From Engraulis encrasicolus (lineage: Eukaryota; Chordata; Actinopteri; Clupeiformes; Engraulidae): a stretch of 64,000 nucleotides of DNA. Location: NCBI RefSeq assembly GCF_034702125.1, contig NC_085867.1, forward strand, positions 45,895,435 to 45,959,434, given 5' to 3'. A program made the position numbers and the translations under genes. Each line of letters begins with the position of its first letter. Position 1 is the first letter of the stretch. The notes under the pieces are model-generated. The model worked only from the letters and a program-made list of their open reading frames with translations, was not told where the DNA came from and made no database searches. Of the stretch, positions 1 to 61,775 are shown in pieces.

Positions 1-226
1 CAAACACATGGACACATGCGTCAACGAGTCAGAAACCCAGCAGCATCACACACACAATGGATAGGACAGAGAGCAACAATTTCCAGAGAAAGCAGAAGTA
101 GCCAAGTAGCCCAGCTTATCAAGTGACACATCATGTGTCTTATAGAAACACAATTAGCCAATAGCCAGAGAGCGCAATACATAGAACAGAACACGCTCCA
201 ACACAAACAGGCAGCTGTGAAGACGC

Positions 227-537
<311 letters not shown>

Positions 538-1129
538 CTGTGGATGTGTGTCCGTGGCAAGAGAGAAGCCAGTCCCACTGCCCTTGATATTTGGACAGCG
601 GGCTTCTATAGAACTCTGTTCAACAGTTTTGCAGCATCTATTATTGATCACCGAGAATACTTCTGCCCCGAATTTCCGGAAGCATACTTTGGCAACGCTG
701 AGAACAAGCTCTGATGGGCCGATTACCACCTACCTGCTCATTGCATTTGACTGTTAATCAAAATAATTCTAAAACAATTAAATACTGACCCAACTAACAA
801 TGCTCATTGGTCATTGGCCAAAAATGTAATAGCTCTCTAAAATAAAGGGTCAGCCTGAAAAATAAAATATTTGGATTGTTTGAAACAGACGGGAAAACAG
901 AGAGAAACAGTACAAGAATTGGCAAGGAGACGCATTGTTTCAAGTCTCCCATAGAGATGAATGGGAAATGGTGCTCTACTTCCTTGTTCCGCCCAAAAAT
1001 TGTCTCATGTCCCGCCCCTGGCCGTTGCTTCAGTTATGAATTGAACGTCCATTGCCCATAACTATGTCAGTGGGCGGCCATGCTGGGTCTGCACTAGAGG
1101 ATGACATTTTTCAGGAATTCCCGTGGGTA

Positions 1130-1216
1130 TCCCATTTATCTTTAAAATTTTGACTCCCATCCCGCGGGAATCCCGAAGGACCGCGGGATGGGAGTCAACA
1201 TTTTAAAGATAAACGG
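1130..1216. repeat. Foldback with GC-rich centre
   Basis: Arms of about 37 bp (cccatttatctttaaaat, ttgactcccatcccgcgg) around a short loop. The following 1217-1510 repeats gggagcgg and gggatggga words and looks like the rest of the same degenerate element. Confidence 0.55.
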
Positions 1217-1539
1217 GAGCGGTCAGGAGCGGGAATAAAGATGAATGGGAGCGGCCAGGAGCAGGAATAAAAACGAACGTGAGTGGGAATGGCGTTATTT
1301 TTTCTTTTGAAAACAAACAAAAAAAGGCTCGTTTTTTTGACGAAACGGGATTGGGGTTGATTTTGAGTGGGAGTGGGCAGGATTGGGAGACATTCTTTTC
1401 AGGAGTGGACGGGATGGGATTTGTTTCTTTTACTCCAGTCCGGGATGGGACGGGATGGGATTTTTTTTCTGGGTACGGGATGGGACGGGAGTGAAAATCC
1501 ACTCCCGTGTCATGCTCTAGTCTGCACTCACAAGGTTCT

Positions 1540-11687
<10,148 letters not shown>

Positions 11688-12545
11688 CTTTTTTCTCGCC
11701 TCGTATAGGACTTGGAGAGTTGCCTCAACGTCGTTAACTGTTGACAACTTTCTTTTAGTACCGCCGTCTATGTCCAGAAAAAATGCCACATAAGGCAGAG
11801 TCCCCGCTCAGAACGGGTTGTGGTAGAGTGACATTTGTTGAAATAATAAAGAAACAAAAACGCTAGGCCTCTGGCTCCGAGACCACAGCCAGTCGATTTT
11901 AAAACGTCACCAAATATGCGACAGTTCCGAAGTTTGACCTGCGCAGTAGAATCCAGTACCAACAACCAGAATCGGCAAAACAATAAAAAGATTTGCGCGA
12001 AAGTAGAATAACTAATGAGACGATGGATTAGATTACTGTTAGAAGTTGTTGTCTGTTATGAGCCATACAGTTTGAAGTGGTTCTGAAATTGCACAACACC
12101 AAGTAGGCTAGAGGCAACTTCATGATTATTCAGATGTGAACTGATGCATTTTCCCACAACATCTATTCTAGAAGAGACAGTGTTTAGGAACAGACAGGCT
12201 GACTATCTATCTATTCTTCCGTCTTGAACTGGGCATTTATGAAAACTGCAAACCGATGCGAGAAGATTGTGTTCGTGAATTGCAAATTTGTGCTACTGTA
12301 CTGTTTTTGTTTTTTGTTTTTTTTTGCCTTCGACAAACTCTGCCGTGCAGATTGTGCCTTCCCACTACCCGTCTAAAGATTTACGTGGCAAAAGCACCTC
12401 AGCAGCTGAGCCGAAACCCGTCCCAACTCTCCGCCTTTAAGCCGATGCTGCCAACGCAGCCACTTTATTATAATTTAACATTTTGAATGGGCTGAAAGAA
12501 CACATTGATGAAGAATTTCACATCACTTCCACACGGAAAACAACG
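11688..12545. promoter_or_regulatory. Divergent ptpn11/tmed2 intergenic region (probable bidirectional promoter)
   Basis: The start codons of ptpn11 (minus, 11687) and tmed2 (plus, 12546) are only 858 bp apart and point away from each other, so this stretch must hold both 5' UTRs and both promoters unless distal first exons exist. It is not strongly CpG-rich and no clear TATA box sits at a telling place. A TGCGCA motif (NRF1-like) occurs near 11938. No other gene is seen. The promoter role is inferred from arrangement only. Confidence 0.6.
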
Positions 12546-36819
<24,274 letters not shown>

Positions 36820-36863
36820 ACTTCAGACGATCGCTCTGGAGCACCCTGCACTGCACACCTGGG

Positions 36864-37050
36864 GCCTACACTGAGCAGCCGGTTCAGCAGTAAACCAGCT
36901 TAAGTTCAGAGGTAAATCATCTAATAGAAGAGCCTGGAGTCCTCATTTTCTTAAGGCTCTTTTTAAGCCCAATTTTCCAGGCTCTTCAATTAGATGATTC
37001 ACCTCTTAACTTAACCTGGTTTACTCCTGAACCAGCTTCTTAGTAGAGGT
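36864..37050. repeat. Foldback family A, copy 1 (downstream of tmed2)
   Basis: Arms ggttcag...taaacca, gaggtaaatcatctaataga and agagcctgg; a palindrome of about 187 bp. Copies 2 and 3 are at 37461-37604 and 58461-58642, and a fragment flanks 9174-9549. Confidence 0.7.
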
Positions 37051-37080
37051 CTCTGGAGCAGCCTGGTCACCAGGAGCAGC

Positions 37081-37095
37081 ACCTCGACTTCAGAG

Positions 37096-37130
<35 letters not shown>

Positions 37131-37152
37131 GGAGAGAGAGAGAGAGAGAGAC
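37081..37152. repeat. (GA)n microsatellite
   Basis: GA run with one gacgg break, 3' of tmed2. Confidence 0.95.
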
Positions 37153-37460
37153 GGGTAGTGGACGTCGTCACCAGAGGTCACCAACTTCACCACGTGTGCG
37201 CGTCACCAACTCCTCACATCACCACAGAGTCCACTTCTCCAACCGCCATCTTCACAATCTGATTGGCTGATTCAGACACAACACCATCTTCACAATCTGA
37301 TTGGCTGATTCAGACACAACACCATCTTCGCAATCTGATTCACACACAACACACACAATACCATCTTCACAACACAATCCATTTGGCTCAGATCATCATT
37401 CCGCTCTGCTGTCTATCCTAAAGGCAGCACTGAGCACCGTCCATGCCGTCCAAGGACCTA

Positions 37461-37604
37461 TACATACTAAGAAGCCGGTTCAGGAGTAAACCAGGTTAAG
37501 GTAAGAGGTAAATCATCTAATAGAAGAGCCTGCAGTCCTTATTGTCAGAACATGAGGACTCCAGGCTCTTCTATTAGATGATTTACCTCTTAACTTATCC
37601 TGGT
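37461..37604. repeat. Foldback family A, copy 2
   Basis: Same arms as copy 1, with a shorter right arm that ends after aacttatcctgg. Confidence 0.7.
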
Positions 37605-37756
37605 AGCCCCCTCATATCTCCACGTTAAAAGAGGGCAAATGTGAATCATGTCTGTAACTGTGTAATGACCTCTAGTGTCCGGCAGAGGGCGCTAGAGGAG
37701 TACGGCTCTGGGTGACCTCAAGAGGGCGCTAGAGGAGTACGGCTCTGGTAGCGCAT

Positions 37757-38065
37757 TCAGGCCGACTGAGAACCGTGCTGGAGCCCGTTCCCGCACCTAA
37801 TCGCGAACCGACCGTCGTGTTCACGCCACAGATATTTGCGTTCGCGAACCGGAAAATTGGTTCACAATGCGAACCGAAAAATACCAGGTTTTCCTCTGCG
37901 AACCGTGACGACAGCGTGGTCGTCAGCAGGTTCATCCGGGTAACACAGTCACGTGCGGAAAAAGTTCAGAGCCCAGTATGGACACTGGCGGTTCGCAGAC
38001 AAGCACTTAAGTGCCGAACGTAAGTGGTGCGAGCACCGACACCGGCTCCGTTCTGGTCGGCCTGA
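37757..38065. mobile_element. MITE with tcaggccga termini downstream of tmed2
   Basis: Left tcaggccgactgagaacc and right (reverse-complemented) tcaggccgaccagaacgg pair over about 40 bp. The interior is rich in gcgaaccg words. No target duplication is clear. Confidence 0.55.
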
Positions 38066-38129
38066 AAGCCATATGGGTGACTCCAACTGGGAGCCGTGGC
38101 GTCCACACACAAGGTGTTTCTCACAGTGA

Positions 38130-38285
38130 AGTGCTCTAGCCTTGCTAGAGCGACTAATACCCATTTTCCGTTGGAGTATCCGATTATTAATTACACTTAG
38201 AACTACTTATTGGATACTCATTGGTGAAATCAGTGAAACATGTGCGTTACTTAGGGCGCCCTAGCAAGGCTAGAACGTTTCTCTT
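38130..38285. repeat. Foldback with agccttgctag ends
   Basis: Left ctctagccttgctagagcg and right ccctagcaaggctagaacg pair; inner ttggagtatccgatta pairs with ttggatactcattgg. Confidence 0.55.
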
Positions 38286-38764
38286 TGAGAAATGGCCTTT
38301 GTTAATGTATGCTTGTGTAGCTTAGAGAATGAGAACTATTCAGACTGCTCGGTAATGTAGGCAGCGTCATGCAGAATGTAATTGAAGAGCTTTGTTGCAA
38401 AATGATTTCTATCCGTTTTGAAACATTTTGGGAAATTTGGATTTTGTATTGGGCATTTCATTCTTGCATTGCGTTGCAAAATGCATTTTATATAGGTTTA
38501 CGAAGCATGTTCTCAAAATATTTGAAATGGGTAGAAACTCTCACATAGATGAAAAGGACGTCTGAACAGTTGTTTCAAATAATATAGAGTCAAGTCAAGT
38601 CATGCAAAAGTGCAATGCAAAAGTAAAAAAAAAATTGAAGTCATTTTGCAACAAAACTCTTAATTTGTAAATGAATAGTGTAGGGGAGGGTGTTATGCTC
38701 CACAGGATGCCGTGATTGGAGGAGAGCACTTGCTTTGGGGTTTTACCGTATGGTCTAGATGTGT

Positions 38765-39075
38765 TTCCCAGTGGGCTACTTCCAATATCCTAACTCCCAT
38801 CCTCCCAAGTGCTTGTGGCCTCGTGATGTCACAAGGCGTCATTGATGACGACAGAAGTTAAACTCAATATCTCGCAAAACTACAATTGAAAGGTAATTTT
38901 CTCATTTGCAATCGGGGTGTTGAAAGGGGAAAAGTCCCCCAAATGTTGTTGTCGCTAGGCTGACTGCAGTGAATTGTTACTGTTTTCCACACGGAGGCGT
39001 CATATTAGGTGTGAGGCCACAAGCACAGGTTGAGGACGGGAGTTTGGATGTTGGAAAGTACCCAGTGATACACTA
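38765..39075. repeat. Foldback with cacttgtggcctc-type arms
   Basis: Left gggctacttccaatatcc...gtgcttgtggcctc pairs with right gaggccacaagcac...ggatgttggaaagtaccc. Confidence 0.6.
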
Positions 39076-39426
39076 GAGACACATATGATATGATATGAAG
39101 AGGTCAGATATTATTGTTCTTGAGTGCGGGAACCTTTTATGTTCCCACTTTATTATTACTGGTCGCTTGCTGTCACTGAAACGTTTGAATGAGATGTGTG
39201 ATGTTTAATTTGGGTTAGCCTACGTTTTGCCAGAATCAAATGGGGTTATTATTAATTTATGTATTTTTTTTTATAATGGGACGCTCTTTGCTAAGACCTT
39301 GCACTGCTACGCTGTACAGTGATGTCTTTTGTTACGTGACTCCAATGTCATGCAGAGTATAGAATGGCTTCACATGTACAGAATATGTAAAGTAAATTGC
39401 TTATGTTTGTGAAATATGATGACTTT

Positions 39427-39432
39427 AATAAA
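39427..39432 (+). terminator. Probable tmed2 polyadenylation signal
   Basis: Canonical AATAAA about 2.6 kb after the tmed2 stop and 340 bp before the ddx55 start. The long 3' UTR it implies would contain several foldback repeats, so an earlier cleavage site cannot be excluded. Confidence 0.4.
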
Positions 39433-39769
39433 AGAAGAATAAGACCCACCTGACAAAACATGTTTTCAGTTCTTCACTTAAGCTACATTGGCACAGCTGT
39501 TGGTATTTTGTTCATTCATTCATTCATTCATTCATTCATTCATTCATTCATTCATTTTTTTTCCGTCCCCCACATGTTAAGCCCGATAGGCCTACACACC
39601 TTCAGTATGTACAGTATGGTCGAGCAGCGACCTAGAGTTGATATGGGAACTAATATTCGTTGAGACTTTCGCTGCCCGGAGGAGTTTTGGTGTCGTACCG
39701 GAAGTGAGTTCAGCATGGTTTCAGAGCAGGGAGTAGAGTAGTTTGTACAGTTTAAAATTTTTATGTACA

Positions 39770-47695
<7,926 letters not shown>

Positions 47696-47793
47696 AGGAG
47701 GCCATGTTGACGAGGACATGGAGGGGGACGGGACTCGTAGGGGAGGACCATGGAGCCTGGACATGAAGCAGAGAGCAGCAAGGAGAGGCCACG

Positions 47794-47826
<33 letters not shown>

Positions 47827-48438
47827 GAGCGGAGAGCAGCCAAGAGAGGACAAGACATACACACACACACACACATACACACGCACACACACAAAGCTGC
47901 ACAGAGCGGACGGGCCTACCATCTTGACTGTGTGTCAACTGGAGTCTGTGAATGTTCGTGTCGCCTGTGGGTAGTGACTGTGTTTTCTGGCCGAGGCCTC
48001 CCTTTTTGGAAACGGGTAAAGAGAGAGAAGGTGACCTTTCATTGGTCAAAGCAGGTTGAGGGAGAGAGAAGGTAAGCTCTCATTGGTCAAAGCAGGTAGA
48101 GAGAGAGAAGGTGACCTCTCATTGGTCAAAACTGTCTGGAACCACGTCAGAGACACAATGAAACTCCTGATGAAATCTGTGTAAAAAAGGATCAACTTTT
48201 GCCAAAATGAAACTGTTTCAAAGTATGGATGTCATACACTGTTGTAGAATGTCTGCAACAGTAGAACTGAGTATTTTCTTGGCCGTGCCGGTCAGGTCTC
48301 GCTGGCGGTAATTCGCCTGTAGAGAATAGGCCTCACCTGGGTATCACCTGCCAACCTCCAGAAGAGGTATTCTTTAGTCCTAATGAACAGACCCTGTATT
48401 GTATAATTAAAGTGTCTATTGTTTGTAACTTTGTTTAC

Positions 48439-48444
48439 AATAAA
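48439..48444 (+). terminator. Probable ddx55 polyadenylation signal
   Basis: AATAAA followed by a T-rich tract, about 740 bp after the ddx55 stop. The intervening 47696-48438 is an untranslated stretch with short (CA)n runs and three imperfect copies of a unit including the words ctcattggtcaaa. Confidence 0.5.
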
Positions 48445-48449
48445 TGTTA

Positions 48450-55684
<7,235 letters not shown>

Positions 55685-55774
55685 GAAGGAAGCGAACGGG
55701 ACGAGACGAGACGATATGTGACGACACGAGGCTCAGTGGCTATCAACAGTAGATGTAACGCCCTCAGTAGTGTG

Positions 55775-56130
55775 TGTGCAACCTGGCTTAGGCTACCTCC
55801 TGCATAACTACAAAGTACACCCCCTTCTCCTCCTCCTTCTCCTCCACTTCTCTCCCATCTCCTCCTCCTTTCCTCTCCTCTCTCCTCTTTTCCAACCTGG
55901 CTTAGGCTACCTCCTGCATAACTACACCTCCTCCTCCTCCTCCTCTTATCTCCTATCCCTCCTCCTCCTCCTCCTCCTCCTCCTCCTCCTCTTTTCCAAC
56001 ATGGCTTAGGCTACCTCCTGCATAACACAGTCGACACACCTCCTCCTCTCCCCTCTCCTCTCCTCTCCTTTCCTCTCCTCTCCTCCTCCCCTCTCTATTC
56101 CTCTCCTCTCCTCCTCCCCTCTCTATTCCT
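55775..56130. repeat. Pyrimidine-rich repeats in the bcl7a 3' region
   Basis: Three copies of caacctggcttaggctacct plus cctgcataac (about 55779, 55892, 55998) separated by (CTC)n tracts. Confidence 0.8.
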
Positions 56131-56497
56131 CATCCGTCCTCTCTTCAGATGATTGAGCTGTATATTGTGGAGTTAAGAAGTGACTTTATTTTCTCATTTC
56201 TCATCTAGCATTAAAATGCACCCTCCAGTTCAGGATCAGTTCATTTAACCCCAACCCATCCCTCCCTCCTCCACAATCTCTCTTACAGTCATCCCTCTAT
56301 CCCTCCATCCCTTCTTTCCTTGTCATCTCCTCATCACCCCATCCCTCCACCTCTCTCTCCTCCAGCTCCGTCTGATTAGCTGTGTGTATGCTGCCATTAG
56401 CACAATAGGCCTCAATAGGAAGTACATCCACTTAATAAGATACCTGCTCACGTGTGTGTATGTGCTGAGTGCATGTGTTCTCCCCTGGGTGTGAATG

Positions 56498-56652
<155 letters not shown>

Positions 56653-57514
56653 CACATGTGCAGAGTGCATCATCAGCTGTGTTCTCACAGTGGGCTAGTA
56701 AAGCCCCTGAGCTCTGTGCTAAATTAGCTTCCTTTGTTTTAGCACCTCAGCACAGCACAACACAGCAGAAATGAGCAGGGTTGCCAGATGAGACTTGAGA
56801 TTTCCAGCCCAGAAAATACAAAAAAAAACCATGGAAGCTCAAAATAGCGTCCAATTTGAACTAAATCCTATTGATTTCTACTGTATGTCCATAAATCTGC
56901 AGAGACACCTGCCATTTTCCCCCTTTTTACCCGCAGACAGCCCAATTTTAAGCAGCCCAATTTGGCAACACGGGTAATGAGCGGCACATTACACATCCCT
57001 GCTAATTAGCCACCCGTGTAGTCTTTTAAGACAGGCCTGCTAACGCGGAAATAGATTTGTGCTCAGTCCTCTCATTATCCCTACTGTTTTATCATTATTT
57101 TTATATTATTTCTTTAAATGGAGCAGATGTGTGTACTGTATGAACTGTTGTAGTGAGTGTAGTAGTGTGCACTGCATGCTGAAAAGATGGGTACTATTTT
57201 GGGCATTAGGTTTCAGCTTGTGCTGTACACCGCGATGGATCTTGATGTTTTTTCGTTTGACCCATTTTAGTGGGACATTCCGCGACACTGGAAATGTTTG
57301 ACTCCTTTTTAGCTTCTCGCACAGCAGAGAAGTTCTTCCACAGTGTCAGCCAGAGTATTCAACTACCATCCCCTCCCCCTCAGACACACAGCACACATGT
57401 GGCCATTCATGAATAAGTGTACAGTAGTGCTATTTTAGGTGTAAAATTACAGCACTTGAAGCAAAATGTAGTTGGGAGGGTACGTACATCCCGATCATGT
57501 TTTTGTTTTTCCTA

Positions 57515-57520
57515 AATAAA
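57515..57520 (+). terminator. Candidate bcl7a polyadenylation signal
   Basis: AATAAA about 1.8 kb after the bcl7a stop. It is a weak call; other AATAAA words lie further right and the region is repeat-rich. Confidence 0.25.
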
Positions 57521-57631
57521 AAGAGAAGGCAGACATTACCAGTTGATGGCTTTGTAGCCCGCTAGGGGGCGCTAGACTATATACCTCATGTCCAGTCTAA
57601 CCACGCTGCTATTGAACGGTTAGCTTTTATC

Positions 57632-58405
57632 GGTGACTCTTTACTTGACGCTTGACATAACAGTGTCATAATAGCGTCATGACACAGTCATGAATGAGAC
57701 ATTAACATGATTTCAATGTTTTAAACGTTTTATAGTTATGAAAAGTTGACATGGTTAGGGCTGTCTTGTCCAACTCTGTTCTTAAAATCACCTTTAACAT
57801 TTGTTTTCAAGAATATGCAACTCACCAAGTGTTCAGCAGTATTCACTGGTGTTCCTTAACAATTTTTGTAGCAAAATATGGCATCTGTCGTGTTTTATGT
57901 GTGTTTTATGTAGCAATTTGTAAATTAAGTTTCACTTTCACTTTCACTTTCTTTCACAAAATGGCAAATAAAAAATGACAGAAGCCATATTTCGCCTTGA
58001 AACTTGTTAGGGACTGCTAGTGAACACCCCTAACCACTTTAAGAGCTGTAGACTTCCGAAAACAAATGTTTAAGGTGAGTTTAAGAACAGAGTTGCAGGT
58101 GCTCATAGACGGCCATTCTAAAGCTGGTTGAGATCAAATCCAAATCAGCCAAATAACAGAGACTGCAGCAAACATTAAATAAACGTCGAGGGGGACTCTA
58201 AATCATTGCAGACCACTCAGAAAATGGGTTTAATACTCAAAAAAGTGGACTTCTCCTTTAACATAACCGAATGTCACTCGATGACAAAGTCATAAAATGT
58301 GTAAGGCATTAACATAATGTTCATGACACACATGCATAACTGCATTACGACACTGTTATGTCATGCGTATGACACCAACATCAAGTTAAGTGTTCCCCCT
58401 TTATC
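57632..58405. mobile_element. Nested foldback elements downstream of bcl7a
   Basis: Outer arms (ttgacataacagtgtcataa and its right partner around 58345-58400) enclose a second foldback whose arms contain gaacagagtt and aacaaatgtt (about 57770-58100). The outer element carries a second element at its centre. No coding. Confidence 0.55.
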
Positions 58406-58460
58406 TATTCTGTCTATGTGAAGCATCGTATGTCTGAGTTCCCATTCTAACACACCAGTG

Positions 58461-58642
58461 GCCTGTAGTAAGAAGCTGGTTCAGGAGTAAACCAGGTTAG
58501 GTTAAGAGGTAAATCATCTAATAGAAGAGCCTGGAGTCCTCATGGGGTTTCTAAGAAAATGAGGCTCCAGGCTCTTCTATTACATGATTTACCTGTTAAT
58601 TTAACCTGGTTTACTCGTGAACCAGCTTCTTAGTATAGCCCT
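58461..58642. repeat. Foldback family A, copy 3
   Basis: Complete copy with both ends (agaagctggttcaggagtaa and its partner). Confidence 0.7.
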
Positions 58643-58862
58643 CTCTCCAACAAGTTAGAGAAGAGCTGTACACTGACATTATAGACTCTGAGATACTGCA
58701 CTCAGATTATGGAAACACACTTTGGGTTTATGTTCATAGTTTTTCATGAAACATGGTGTTACTATTTATTTTCTGTTTGCCTTGTTTTATGTGTACAAAA
58801 TATGCTTTAATAGTTAATAAATATGATTTAATAGAAATCAACTGTTTACTTATGGATTTTCA

Positions 58863-58965
<103 letters not shown>

Positions 58966-59787
58966 CTGGTCAGGTTCAATGAATATTCATCTTTTTCTTG
59001 GAACATACACATCTTCCAAAGTAATTAAAAAACACACACAACTCAGCGTTTCGCAATATATAACATATATTGAATTAGTACAAGTAAAATACATCAAAAC
59101 AGTGCACTACTGAAAGACCATCACAATTGCTTGTAGAAAGTCCATGAAGCGTTGTGAATAAATGCTGCTAACATGAGTGACGTGAAATAATAGCATGGTC
59201 ATAATAAAAAGATAATCTCAAAATACATGTTAAATAGCTTCAATGCTGTGGCAGTCTGTGTGCCTGTGTGTCCTTCATATTGCAGCTGTAGTATACTGCC
59301 CTACAAAGGCAAAGTGTAGTAACTACATATTTAGTCACATTTGAGTTTAGACTGAACATTATCTTCATCTTTATCTTGTGACAAAGCCTTTATGGTTCAC
59401 ATGTGTCTTGTTTTACAGATATTGCTATGTCAAAGTAACTACAATATCCAACCTGTTACCGAGGCTTTAAAGGCATTTTTCTCAGTTTCAATGTTGGCAT
59501 AGTTACTGCACTTTGCCTCTGTAGTATAGTAGTATGCAGTATGGCAGTGTAGTATAACGGTGTCATAGACAGAGGTGGCGAAAGTAAACGTTAGAAAACA
59601 AAAACAAAAACAAAAAACAGTTTACTTCTGACACAGGTAAATTACCCGAATGAGAAGACCTGTGTACTTGTCTTGTGAGTTTTTCAGTAACAACACATTC
59701 TATCTATTTCATTCGGCACAATGGAGTAAATGGTGTAACAACAGCTCTGTAATATCATGTGCTACTGTTGTTCTAACAAAATGAATT

Positions 59788-60001
59788 TACCGTAATTCCT
59801 CAAATAGTAGCCGGGTTACTATGACCTTTTTTTGTTTTTTCTGGCCAGGCTAAATTTGTCATTTAAAAACGCACCGGCTACTAAAAGAGCCCTGCTACTA
59901 AATGGGGCCCGTGTCTATTTTTCAGATTTTTCACAACACCCGGTTACAAAACGAGGTCGGCTGCTATTAGGAGCCCGGCTATAAATGGAGGAAATACGGT
60001 A
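59788..60001. mobile_element. MITE with taccgta termini
   Basis: 214 bp; ends taccgtaattcctc and gaggaaatacggta are near-perfect inverted repeats, with ccggctacta-like words inside each arm. Confidence 0.65.
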
Positions 60002-60117
60002 CTTCTATGTTTACTTTGGACACCTCTGACACCAGGGTATTGCCACTTATTCAAGGACAAATGCATCCCTCTACACAACTCCTATTCTTCTAGGGATACA
60101 AACATACTGTATGACCA

Positions 60118-60300
60118 GGGCTCTAAATTAACTTAAACTGTTTTCATCACCAGCCAAAATGGCTAATAGATGTTAATCTTACTAGCCAAACACACACTCA
60201 CTAATGGGTCAAAGTGGCTAGTAAGTTGGTCTTTTCTACCAGTCAAACTGAAATTTCAGCAGCATTTGGCCAGTTGGCTGGTGTTAATTTAGAACCCTGA
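60118..60300. repeat. Interspersed element B, copy 1
   Basis: gggctctaaattaac at the left and gttaatttagaaccctga at the right are inverted ends; the interior has gccaaaatggctaa and gcagcatttggccagttgg. A second copy lies at 62059-62335. Confidence 0.6.
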
Positions 60301-60739
60301 ATATGACACATGACCAATGTGCTGCAAGTGATCTGAATGCATTTAAACTGGCAGGATGTTGATCATCAGAGTGTGTTGTTGTTAAACAGAAAATCGATGT
60401 AAATAGATATTACAAACTGCAGCTTTGAAACTGAACACACCTGGTTTATCACAACAAATGTACAGCTTTCCCATATTAATGACAGATACAATATGATCCA
60501 AATTTTGTGCTTCAATAACTGATGTCTTGTAGAGATAAACATAACACATGACATGATATATAACAAGGATTTGCTTTTTTTTACATTTCATATAAAAGTA
60601 TCTTAAATAGTTTTGAAGGATGGCGGTTAAAAGGGAGTGCTTGATGACGAAGGGGTTAAAGTGAGCAGTGCAATAATAACAATAATTATAATAATTATCA
60701 TAATTATAATAGTATCCATCTATTGGCTGGCGTGACTGA

Positions 60740-61075
60740 GACGAGGGAATCCAGAGAACCCATACGCATGGGGAACCCATAAGGAACCCACACGCACGGT
60801 GCCTAGAGAACCCATACGCATAGTGGCCTAGGGGGAACCCATATGCACAGTGGCCTAGAGAGAACCCACACGCACGGGGCCCAGAGAACCCATACGCAGA
60901 GTGGCCTAGAGAACCCACACGCATAGTGGTCTATAAGGAACCCATACGTATAGTGGTCTATAAGGAACCCATACACAAAGTGGTCTATAAGGAACCCATC
61001 CGCAGGGGGCCTAGGGAACCCATACGGACGGTGCCTTTGGCCTTATTATAGGGAATCCATAAGCATGGGGAACTC
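60740..61075. repeat. Minisatellite of aacccatacgca units
   Basis: About 14 units of 20-30 bp (gaacccatacgcatagtgg, cctagag); the same words resume at 61443-61500 after a MITE. Intergenic between bcl7a and clip1. Confidence 0.85.
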
Positions 61076-61079
61076 ATAA

Positions 61080-61442
61080 TGCCGTGTCCAGACCAAGAGC
61101 GAACTACGCTGCCTGGTAGCGTGGGTAGCAGAAGAAGTTTCGCCTTGAATTTGCTGTATTCGCTGCAGACGCAGCATTGACATGTTTGATTCAGCTAATC
61201 ACATAACGGCTCTGGCTTGACAGCCTGGGACATTCGGAGATATGAACGTTTCGATTGGTTTTCGCCGAACACCATCAGAGTGAATTCGCCTGCGATTAGA
61301 TTTAGTTTAATCGTCAAAATTCGCTCTGGTCGCGCAAGAAGCTTCGCTCCTGGCGAATTCGCTTTGGTAGCGCAGGTCGCGTGCCCTCCATAGAGAAATA
61401 ATGACTTCCGTCGCTTCGTTCGCTCCTGGTCTGTACACGGCA
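61080..61442. mobile_element. MITE with tgccgtgtccagacca termini
   Basis: 363 bp; left tgccgtgtccagaccaagag pairs with the right end, flanked by taa (61077-61079, 61443-61445), which suggests PIF/Harbinger. It sits inside the 60740-61500 minisatellite. Confidence 0.7.
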
Positions 61443-61775
61443 TAAGGAACCCATAAGGGTCGGGGGGTTGGGGAACTCATAGGGGACCCATAGGGGAGTT
61501 GGGGGGGGTTGCACTACGTCACTACAGGTTAGTCTCTCACGGGGTTAAATTGGCCAAGAAATCATGACACACTCACACACACTCGTTCTCTCTCTCACAC
61601 ACACGTTCACACACACGCACACACACACCATAGAATGGTTAGAATGGACTGGAGGGATAAGGGGCGGAATGTATGTGCGGTTGCCTGGATACAGGCAGTA
61701 GGGGAGGGGGCGGGGTTGTGGATTCGGAACAGAGTTCTCTGGAAGGAAGGTTCCGAACGGAATGCTCTAGAAGTT

